The position numbers and the translations under genes are program-made. 6,881 nucleotides of DNA from Bacteroidales bacterium UBA932 (GTDB taxonomy: Bacteria; Bacteroidota; Bacteroidia; Bacteroidales; UBA932): assembly GCA_002293585.1 (NCBI GenBank), contig DBDM01000212.1, forward strand, positions 288 to 7,168, given 5' to 3'. How positions within the stretch are numbered: position 1 is the first letter of the stretch; the number at the start of each line of letters is the position of its first letter. Shown here in pieces: positions 1 to 5,168 of this stretch. The notes beneath the pieces were generated by a model, which was not told where the DNA came from, ran no database searches, and saw only the letters and a list, made by a program, of their open reading frames with translations.

Positions 1-845
1 TTGGAACTGACGGCCATCGAGAAACGGACCATGAAAGCGGCGCGGTCTGCCGAAAGACCCGCTTCCATGAGACTTACAAGATACTCGTGCCCTGCTGCGA
101 GGGTGAAAGCCAATTCCTGGACAATGGTCGCCCCACTAGCGTTGAACTTGTCGCCACTTACGGTCACGACGCGTACTTTATAATATTTCTCGTACATCGC
201 CGCAAGATCGGCTATGGCGGCGAAGCACCTTTTACCGTCCTCACTACAACTAAATCCACTCTTCAGTGCGAAGCACTTTTGCCCGTCCTCACTGCAACCG
301 AACCCACCTTTCAGAGAGAGGTTTCTCACGATGGGGTCGATGGCGTACAGTATGTGCACCTCGTCGGGATCTATTCCCGAGCGGTCAAGCCTTACAAGCA
401 TCATCTCGGCGACGCGGCGGGTGCCCTTGCCGGAGAAAACGACCTCTATCGCACCCAACACGACCTGGCTCATCAACTCGTCGAGGTCTTCCTCGGAAAA
501 GTCTTCACGCTCGATGCAAAAGCCGATCGAGTCGCAACCGGCGTTCATGGCGGCAATCGCCTCGGCATTGGCCTTGCGGGGATCGTCGACGTTGACAGTC
601 TGATGTATCCTCCATTCGTTACGTCTGCGCGATCCCCTCACATAGGGGAAAAATGCAGGTTTGGAGTCCAGAAAAGGGATCTTAGCGAGGTCTTCAGCGC
701 GGTAGTAGGGCCTCACCGAAAATCCCTCGGCGGTGCGCCAAACGAGTTTTTTCTCATAATCGGCGCCTTTCAGATCTTTGGTAATCACCTCTTCCCACTG
801 TTGGGTGGAAACAGGTGCAAATTCTGAAAACAATTTTTCTGCCAT
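1..845 (-). CDS. mutA: Methylmalonyl-CoA mutase small (beta) subunit, N-terminal part
   Basis: The small subunit pairs with the B12-binding MutB subunit to interconvert succinyl-CoA and (R)-methylmalonyl-CoA in the cytoplasm, as part of propionate formation or use. The reading frame is open from an ATG at 845 to the left edge: 281 codons of a family usually a little over 600 residues. The protein starts MAEKLFSEFAPVSTQQWEE. It then shows the family-like blocks DLKGADYEKKLVWRT (about 24-38), PYVRGSRRRNEWR (about 68-80), NASGATIVQELAFTLAAG in the 235-260 region, and HEYL. These match what I recall of Bacteroidales MutA. mutB would be expected beyond the left edge. A Bacteroidetes-type -7 box lies about 40 bases upstream. 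The oddity is a 16-residue in-frame tandem duplication at residues 178-209. The assignment rests on recalled family sequence, not on a search. The plus-strand open frames here are shadows. Confidence 0.92.
   Translation of the reverse strand, partial: MAEKLFSEFAPVSTQQWEEVITKDLKGADYEKKLVWRTAEGFSVRPYYRAEDLAKIPFLDSKPAFFPYVRGSRRRNEWRIHQTVNVDDPRKANAEAIAAMNAGCDSIGFCIEREDFSEEDLDELMSQVVLGAIEVVFSGKGTRRVAEMMLVRLDRSGIDPDEVHILYAIDPIVRNLSLKGGFGCSEDGQKCFALKSGFSCSEDGKRCFAAIADLAAMYEKYYKVRVVTVSGDKFNASGATIVQELAFTLAAGHEYLVSLMEAGLSADRAAFMVRFSMAVSS
220..315 (-). repeat. 48-bp imperfect tandem duplication inside mutA
   Basis: Two adjacent 48-base copies (220-267 and 268-315) agree at about 38 of 48 positions. In the protein they give LKGGFGCSEDGQKCFA (residues 178-193) followed by LKSGFSCSEDGKRCFA (194-209), identical at 12 of 16 residues. 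The length is a multiple of three, so the mutA frame is kept. Each copy holds a C-x6-C pair. The divergence between copies suggests an old, tolerated duplication rather than an assembly artefact. Confidence 0.88.
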
Positions 846-884
846 ATTGTTAGTTTTTAAAATAAATCTTTCAAAAAGAATCAT

Positions 885-892
885 CAAAGTTA
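885..892 (-). promoter_or_regulatory. Probable mutA promoter, -7 box
   Basis: On the minus strand this reads TAACTTTG, a perfect match to the Bacteroidetes sigma-ABfr -7 consensus TAnnTTTG. It lies 39 bases upstream of the mutA ATG, so transcription would begin roughly 30-35 bases before the start codon. The -33 element is unclear: a TTG sits 23 bases further upstream (916-918), slightly more than the usual 19-21. No equally good box is visible on the plus strand for the divergent Spy-like gene. Confidence 0.6.
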
Positions 893-992
893 CGAAAATA
901 TTTCAATTTACCGGTCAATTTAAACCTTTTCGTATTGAAATCGTCTTATATACAGAAAGAAAAACATTTATGTTCAATTTAAAACGATATTT

Positions 993-1436
993 ATGAAAAA
1001 AATTCTTCTTCTAACAGCCGCTATCGCACTTAGTTTAAGTGCCTTTGCTCAGAAACCCGACATTCCCGGCCTGAGCGACGAGCAAAAGGCTTCCATCAAA
1101 CAACTGCGCACCGCGATGAATAAGGAAATCAAGAAAGTCAACAACCTGCTCCGGGAGAAAAATGCCCACCTGATTACTTTACAGGATGAAGACAAACCCG
1201 ACCAAAAGGCTATTCACAAAACAATTGATGAGATTGCCGGTTTGAAGGGACAAATAATGAAAGCCCGCGCCGATTTCCGCATCAAGGTGAATGCACAATT
1301 AAGTGATGAACAACGCGCTGCTTTTCAACGTCACCACCACCGGCCCCGGCACGACAGGCGGGAGATGCACGCACAAAAAATGATAAAAAGCAAAAAGGTA
1401 ATGGGTGGCGCCGAGACTAAGAGACTAAGAGATTAG
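993..1436 (+). CDS. Spy/CpxP-like periplasmic protein (LTxxQ-type)
   Basis: A 147-residue secreted protein, probably a periplasmic chaperone or stress-related protein of the Spy/CpxP superfamily. Residues 1-19 form a classical signal peptide with an A-F-A cleavage site before Gln20. The mature part is highly charged and predicted helical. It has two LTxxQ-like motifs, LSDEQ at 27-31 and LSDEQ at 103-107, placed as in this superfamily. A His/Arg-rich stretch, HHHRPRHDRREMH (114-126), follows the second motif and could bind metal, but that is inference. The last seven residues, ETKRLRD, come from a dispersed DNA repeat and are shared with the unrelated gamma-CA gene. The gene is divergent from mutA (147-base gap) and convergent with sufD. 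The start was chosen because it gives the signal peptide directly. The specific role is unknown. Confidence 0.8.
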   Translation: MKKILLLTAAIALSLSAFAQKPDIPGLSDEQKASIKQLRTAMNKEIKKVNNLLREKNAHLITLQDEDKPDQKAIHKTIDEIAGLKGQIMKARADFRIKVNAQLSDEQRAAFQRHHHRPRHDRREMHAQKMIKSKKVMGGAETKRLRD

Positions 1437-1440
1437 AGAC
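1413..1440 (+). repeat. GAGACTAA-unit repeat, copy 1 (forms the Spy-like gene's 3' end)
   Basis: Two GAGACTAA units followed by GAGATTA and GAGAC. A 23-base core (1413-1435) recurs exactly, in inverted orientation, at 2481-2503. The repeat begins inside the coding region, encodes ETKRLRD, and provides the TAG stop. It resembles short dispersed intergenic repeats of Bacteroidales genomes, though copy number in this genome cannot be seen here. Confidence 0.85.
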
Positions 1441-1448
1441 CCACCTAC

Positions 1449-1484
1449 AAAAAAGCCAGAGTTGATGATGAACTCCTGTTTTTT
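1449..1484. terminator. Probable bidirectional intrinsic terminator between convergent genes
   Basis: An interrupted hairpin: a 5-bp GAGTT/AACTC stem around the loop GATGATG (1464-1470), a two-base internal mismatch, then a lower stem of C-G, G-T and six A-T pairs. The A6 run on the left and T6 run on the right give a U-tract to transcripts arriving from either side. It lies between the stop of the Spy-like gene (1436) and that of sufD (1502), where a shared terminator is expected. Confidence 0.7.
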
Positions 1485-1501
1485 AATAAGCTACTCACGG
1501 T

Positions 1502-2476
1502 TTAACAGCAGTGGCACGCACAGTCGCCACAGGGCAGTAAATCGCCGCGGAGCCGCATTTCCACCAGTGCGGCTATCCGCTCGCGAAGCGGTTTGATAGT
1601 GATTCGGTCGATCACATCATGGGCAAAAGCTAGCTGCTGTAGCATGCGTGCTTCGGCCAAACTCACCCCGCGCGAACGCAGGTAAAATAATGCATTTTCA
1701 TCAATGCGGCCAATAGTGGCGCCGTGCGAACATTTTACATCGTCGGCATAAATTTCAAGATGAGGATCCGTAAACATCTTTGCCGTGTGAGTCAACAAAA
1801 GATTATGGTTGGCTTGAAAAGCTTCTGTTTTTTGCGCTCCTTTATCTACTAAAATATGCCCGTTAAACCGGCCGGTGGCGCTATCATTGAGCACGCCTTT
1901 AAATAACTGGATACTACGACATTTCGGCGCTGCATGATGTACATGCACGGTATTCACCACCCGCTGCTCCTTGTCCGACAGAAAAATACCATTCAATTCA
2001 CATTCGGCGCCTTCGCCTTGCAGTTCAACTTCAAAACGGTTGTCGACCACTCCGCCGTAAAGCGTGGCTACCGTGCAGGTAAAGCGGCTATTTTTCCCCT
2101 GTTCCACCTGCATGGTCGAAAAATGCTGCGAACCGTTATGCTCGTTTTGCATGACCAGCACCCTGAGCTGTGCACCTTCTTCTAAATAAATATGGTTTAG
2201 GGTAGTGGTATAAAATTGATCATAGGTCGCCGTATGGTTGCAAATCAACAGACCGGCGGATTGATGAGCCGGGACGGTAAAGGTGTTTTGCGCCTGCACT
2301 TCACGTGCTTGCCCTCCCTGTCGCACATTGATCAACTGCAAAGGCTTGTTCGGCGACAACAAGGTATAACTACCCGGCTTTCCGCCGTTTGTCACGTACA
2401 CCTTTTCCGTGTCCAACCCTTTCACTTCGCAGTAGAAGGCCTGCTGCGCCAATTTCAACTCCTGAACAATTGTCAT
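1502..2476 (-). CDS. sufD: Fe-S cluster assembly protein SufD, N-terminally short
   Basis: SufD is a scaffold subunit that works with SufB and the ATPase SufC (SufBC2D) to build Fe-S clusters in the cytoplasm. This protein has 324 residues, and most SufD proteins are about 420-450. The missing part corresponds to the N-terminal helical domain; the beta-helix core and C-terminus are present. Recognisable family blocks are YADDVKCSHGATIG (Cys249, His251), FYLRSRG (264-270), then ARMLQQLAFAHDVIDRI and LVEMRLRGDL. It ends in a Cys-rich tail, CGDCACHCC (316-324). Bacteroidetes SufD proteins often end in a few Cys residues, but this tail is unusually dense. The start is fixed: the frame meets the upstream gene's TAA just two codons before the ATG. 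It is translated from the same unit as the gamma-CA gene, three bases apart. No sufB, sufC or sufS is in the window. A divergent SufD-like paralogue is an alternative to the main SufD. Confidence 0.85.
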   Translation of the reverse strand: MTIVQELKLAQQAFYCEVKGLDTEKVYVTNGGKPGSYTLLSPNKPLQLINVRQGGQAREVQAQNTFTVPAHQSAGLLICNHTATYDQFYTTTLNHIYLEEGAQLRVLVMQNEHNGSQHFSTMQVEQGKNSRFTCTVATLYGGVVDNRFEVELQGEGAECELNGIFLSDKEQRVVNTVHVHHAAPKCRSIQLFKGVLNDSATGRFNGHILVDKGAQKTEAFQANHNLLLTHTAKMFTDPHLEIYADDVKCSHGATIGRIDENALFYLRSRGVSLAEARMLQQLAFAHDVIDRITIKPLRERIAALVEMRLRGDLLPCGDCACHCC

Positions 2477-2506
2477 CTCTTAATCTCTTAGTCTCTTAGT
2501 CTCTTG
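2473..2506 (-). repeat. GAGACTAA-unit repeat, copy 2 (gamma-CA 3' end and sufD start)
   Basis: On the minus strand this holds GAGACTAA twice, then GAGATTA and AGAGATG. The 23-base core at 2481-2503 is an exact inverted copy of 1413-1435. It encodes the last seven residues, ETKRLRD, and the TAA stop of the gamma-CA gene. Its final AGAGATG includes the sufD start codon. The purine-rich AAGAGA just upstream may serve as a weak ribosome-binding site for sufD, which is inference. Confidence 0.85.
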
Positions 2507-3022
2507 TCCTTCATCGCCCATAAACCACTCTTTATACGTCAGATAGCCCTGTGCATTATTCCGGATGGCAGCAATAACTTTTTCATCGCTGTCTTTTACC
2601 TTTTTAGCCGGAATACCCGCATAGATGCCGGGTTCCAATACGCTATTACTTAACACAACGGCGCCGGCGGCAATGATCGTATTATCGGGGATCACCGCAT
2701 TATCCATTAAAATAGCGCCCATGCCCACCAAAACATTGTTGCCCACTTTAGCCCCATGAATGATAGCGTTGTGCCCTACCGACACGTCGTTGCCGATCTC
2801 CGACACCGACTGCCCGTATAGGGTATGTACCACAGCGCCGTCCTGGATATTCACACGGTTGCCTATGCGGATGCTGTTCACATCGCCGCGGAGCACGGCC
2901 GAATACCAAATACTGCAATCGTCGCCCATGACCACATCACCCACTACTACTGCATTTTCGGCGATGAAACAACGTTCTCCTATTTTCGGGGAAATTCCCC
3001 TGATTTCCTGTATAATAGCCAT
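2480..3022 (-). CDS. Gamma-class carbonic anhydrase-like hexapeptide protein
   Basis: A 180-residue left-handed beta-helix protein of the gamma carbonic anhydrase family (YrdA/PaaY/CaiE-like). It is probably a cytoplasmic trimer that binds a metal between subunits. The three expected metal ligands are visible: His66 (VVHTL), His84 and His89 (VGHNAIIHG). Family residues Arg45 and Asp47 (RGDVN) and Gln60-Asp61 are also present. Hexapeptide turns run from about residue 10 to 140, followed by the usual C-terminal helix (DEKVIAAIRNNAQGYLTYKEWF). True carbonic anhydrase activity is not guaranteed, since many members are inactive or act on CoA-linked substrates. The tail after FMGDEGQ, ETKRLRD (174-180), is supplied by a DNA repeat. 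The stop is followed by GAG and the sufD ATG in the same frame. A good promoter lies upstream. Confidence 0.9.
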   Translation of the reverse strand: MAIIQEIRGISPKIGERCFIAENAVVVGDVVMGDDCSIWYSAVLRGDVNSIRIGNRVNIQDGAVVHTLYGQSVSEIGNDVSVGHNAIIHGAKVGNNVLVGMGAILMDNAVIPDNTIIAAGAVVLSNSVLEPGIYAGIPAKKVKDSDEKVIAAIRNNAQGYLTYKEWFMGDEGQETKRLRD

Positions 3023-3045
3023 AAAATACCGATTCTAATCAACAT

Positions 3046-3076
3046 CAAAGGTACAAATTTTCCCACAGATGGCACA
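3046..3076 (-). promoter_or_regulatory. Probable promoter of the gamma-CA/sufD unit
   Basis: On the minus strand TACCTTTG (3046-3053) matches the Bacteroidetes -7 consensus TAnnTTTG exactly. It is preceded at 19 bases by TGTG (3073-3076), three of four matches to the -33 TTTG. The -7 box is 23 bases from the gamma-CA ATG, giving a short leader. The -33 part lies inside the CACAGAT repeat. Confidence 0.65.
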
Positions 3077-3089
3077 GATTTACACAGAT
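3064..3089. repeat. CACAGAT intergenic repeat (three units)
   Basis: The heptamer CACAGAT occurs three times, at 3064-3070, 3073-3079 and 3083-3089, with periods of 9 and 10 bases. This resembles a dispersed intergenic repeat that I recall from many bacterial genomes, including Bacteroidota; that is memory, not a search. It lies between the Ig-like lipoprotein gene and the gamma-CA gene and overlaps the -33 region of the latter's promoter. Confidence 0.75.
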
Positions 3090-3107
3090 TCTCTAAGATT
3101 TCAAGGT

Positions 3108-3923
3108 CTAATCCTTGATCCACCGGGTGTTGACGGCATAGGCTGCGGAACCGGTATAGCTACCGGCGGCATCTACCGCTCCCAGCACATAGGAATAATA
3201 GTCATCGTTCAGGGTGTAGCCGCCTTTCAGTTCTATCAGCAGCCTGCCCGACACGTCTTTCACCGGCAGGGTGAAACTTTGGCCATAGCCTTCCGAAAAA
3301 GTAGCGGTAGTGATGGGCGACACGAAGGTCCGGGCGTCACTGTAGCGGGAAGGAATAATTTCCTGCGTAGGGATAGTGATGGTTTCCGCGCCGGGTGTTT
3401 GGAAGTTAACCGTAGCCGTTATCGCATTTTCGCCGGTGACGTACAGCCCGACGATGTTTACAGTGGTTTCATTGACCTTGGATATTACCACACGGTGTAT
3501 GTTGGGCACCGGCCCCTGCCAGCCCTCTTCTGTGTTCTGGTAAATGCTTTCTATCACTTCCCATTCGCCGATGATCCGTTCCATCATGGGACACCTGACA
3601 ATGTTCACTGCTTTGCCGGGACTTGGCAGGCCGGAGCCGTTGCTGTTTATGCCGGCTACCGTATAGGTGCCGCTCTCCGTGACGGTATAGTAAGAACGGA
3701 CTGCATCCGGAATGGCGGCGCCGTTTTTATACCACTGGTACGAGGCGGCGTGGCCTATGGCGTCTACCGTGAGTGTAACCACGCTGACGGGGCAGGTATT
3801 TTCACTGTTGCCGGTAATTGTTCCGGCGGCCGCGGGCAACTCATTATTTTTTTGTTCACATGCCACCATACACAGTAACAAAGACAGGATGGCAGCCGCG
3901 TTTACAAATGTCTTCATTTTCAT
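3108..3923 (-). CDS. Lipoprotein with Ig-like domain and unknown C-terminal domain
   Basis: A 271-residue predicted lipoprotein. Its signal peptide ends in the lipobox M-V-A-C with acylated Cys22, followed by EQKNNE. Residues about 44-111 look like an Ig-like domain: YQWYKNG (62-68), then YYTVTESGTYTV (78-89), bounded by Cys44 and Cys111, which could form a disulfide. Residues 115-271 start with RIIGEWEV and are rich in beta strands. This suggests a calycin-like barrel, but I do not recognise a named family. It lies just downstream of a strong terminator at 3951-3983, so it may depend on read-through or on a promoter I cannot see. By context it is an accessory surface protein of the same uptake locus. 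No catalytic motif is visible. Confidence 0.8.
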   Translation of the reverse strand: MKMKTFVNAAAILSLLLCMVACEQKNNELPAAAGTITGNSENTCPVSVVTLTVDAIGHAASYQWYKNGAAIPDAVRSYYTVTESGTYTVAGINSNGSGLPSPGKAVNIVRCPMMERIIGEWEVIESIYQNTEEGWQGPVPNIHRVVISKVNETTVNIVGLYVTGENAITATVNFQTPGAETITIPTQEIIPSRYSDARTFVSPITTATFSEGYGQSFTLPVKDVSGRLLIELKGGYTLNDDYYSYVLGAVDAAGSYTGSAAYAVNTRWIKD

Positions 3924-3948
3924 AAAAATAAATTTTTCACCTGGTATT

Positions 3949-3983
3949 AAAAAGAGAGTGCCCCTAACTAAGGCACTCTCTTT
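3949..3983 (-). terminator. Strong intrinsic terminator after the BACON gene
   Basis: A perfect 12-bp stem, AAAGAGAGTGCC (3951-3962) against GGCACTCTCTTT (3972-3983), with a 9-base loop. On the minus strand the second arm runs into TTTTT, the U-tract of an intrinsic terminator for the operon arriving from the right. It lies 24 bases past the BACON gene stop and 27 bases before the next lipoprotein start. Confidence 0.85.
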
Positions 3984-4007
3984 ACTGAAATATTAACCAA
4001 AACCTTA

Positions 4008-5144
4008 CTATTGTTTTTCAAATTGCAGATGATAGAATGTTCTATGATTATTGACGCCGTAGCTACCCCAAGCACTCGTACTACCAGCAAGAGTATAATA
4101 ATAGAAAACAAATCCGACAGCAACATAAGATCCCCATACCCCATTATCCGTCAAATAAAATGATAATTTTCCACTATCCATATTAACCTGGGTACTTTCC
4201 ACTCCTGCCGTAGCAGTTGTTGTAAGATAATTATTCGCACTATGCGGCATCCACCGAAGGACTAAGTTTGGAGTTATAGTAGTCCTTGTGAATAATATTT
4301 GACTAAGCATATTTATACCTTTTCCCGGAACATAATTTACAATAATCTTACCAAGCGATTCATCCGCAGGAGCTAACACCCCTTTTAAAAGGTAGGATGT
4401 TCCTTCTACATTCTGTACCAATGTGACGGTTGCAGATTGGTTCCTGTTGATCGGAGTAGCAGTATTACTAGTCATATAGCGCATGGTATAGGTCCCGATA
4501 AAATCAGCATACGCTAACCGCTGATTTTGCTCAACGGCTAGTACTTTAACCGCGTCACCGTTATAGGCAATTTCCATCCTGCCTCTACGCGGTGTAACCA
4601 ACTCCGGATTAGGGTCTACCGTAACCGTCAGGATACCTCCGTCAATGCTGGTGTGTACCCATTCCGGTGATGAAGTGACACTATAGGTTCCCCCTACCGT
4701 AACGGAAACCGGGATAGTTGCACCGGCACCGGCTATACCCGATAAATCAGCCGGACTAAGGATCAATTGTCCATACTGCGAAATCTTTACTTCTTTAGTT
4801 TCTCCGTTTTCAGCCGAAAAGGTAAGGGTGGTTTCCCGCGGCTCGACGGACGGATTCACTTTCACGTCCAACAATACCGTTAAAGAGGATTTTCCCGATG
4901 TATTCTCCAGGCTAAGCCATGTCTTGTCTGCTTCCGGCATACTTACCGTCCATGCCTGTGTGCTGTTCACATACACGCTGGTCAGCACTCCCTCCGCAGA
5001 AACGCCACCGTTCAAACCTCTTACGGAGAATACCTGCTCCAGATCCCCGTCATCGTCGTCATCATCTATTATCGTAGTTTTATCGTTGCAGGACGACAGG
5101 AGCAACATGGCCAGCATCCCAACATATAGCATATATTTTTTCAT
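4008..5144 (-). CDS. Double-BACON-domain lipoprotein
   Basis: A 378-residue predicted surface lipoprotein. I prefer the ATG at 5144 (MKKYMLYVG) over a TTG at 5153, because it opens directly on a normal signal peptide. The lipobox is L-S-S-C with Cys19. An acidic run of six Asp (27-32) follows, as in Bacteroidetes lipoprotein export signals that send proteins to the cell surface. Two BACON domains follow, roughly 36-125 (Trp65, Trp76, Arg103, ending ISQYGQ) and 127-209 (PEWV, RRGRMEI, ending VEQNQ). BACON domains usually help bind carbohydrate or mucin-type glycans. Residues 210-378 begin FIGTYTMRY and look like a beta-barrel domain I cannot name. The gene follows the DUF4302 gene by 15 bases, so it is cotranscribed, and it is ended by the terminator at 3949-3983. 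No enzyme motif is seen, so binding is the likeliest role. Confidence 0.87.
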   Translation of the reverse strand: MKKYMLYVGMLAMLLLSSCNDKTTIIDDDDDDGDLEQVFSVRGLNGGVSAEGVLTSVYVNSTQAWTVSMPEADKTWLSLENTSGKSSLTVLLDVKVNPSVEPRETTLTFSAENGETKEVKISQYGQLILSPADLSGIAGAGATIPVSVTVGGTYSVTSSPEWVHTSIDGGILTVTVDPNPELVTPRRGRMEIAYNGDAVKVLAVEQNQRLAYADFIGTYTMRYMTSNTATPINRNQSATVTLVQNVEGTSYLLKGVLAPADESLGKIIVNYVPGKGINMLSQILFTRTTITPNLVLRWMPHSANNYLTTTATAGVESTQVNMDSGKLSFYLTDNGVWGSYVAVGFVFYYYTLAGSTSAWGSYGVNNHRTFYHLQFEKQ

Positions 5145-5168
5145 CGTGTTCAAAATTTAAAGATGTTA

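Noticed and set aside
87..827. 246-residue plus-strand open frame
   Set aside because: It lies wholly antisense to mutA, whose minus-strand translation has clear family blocks. The plus frame shows no domain or signal peptide.
969..976. TATGTTCA as a -7 box for the Spy-like gene
   Set aside because: It misses the final G of TAnnTTTG, and the only nearby TTG (935-937) is 31 bases upstream, too far for a -33 element.
3064..3089. CACAGAT units as a CRISPR array or iteron origin
   Set aside because: The units are only 7 bases with 2-3-base gaps, there are only three, and no replication or cas gene is nearby. A dispersed intergenic repeat fits better.
3101..3118. TCAAGG/CCTTGA 6-bp hairpin over the stop of the Ig-like lipoprotein gene
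   Set aside because: The stem is short and no U-tract follows on the minus strand, so I do not call it a terminator.
3069..3878. 269-residue plus-strand open frame
   Set aside because: It is antisense to the Ig-like lipoprotein gene, which has a signal peptide and lipobox. The plus frame begins inside the CACAGAT repeat and has no recognisable features.
5145..5153. TTG start for the BACON lipoprotein
   Set aside because: The ATG at 5144 gives a standard MKK-type lipoprotein signal peptide; the TTG only adds three residues.
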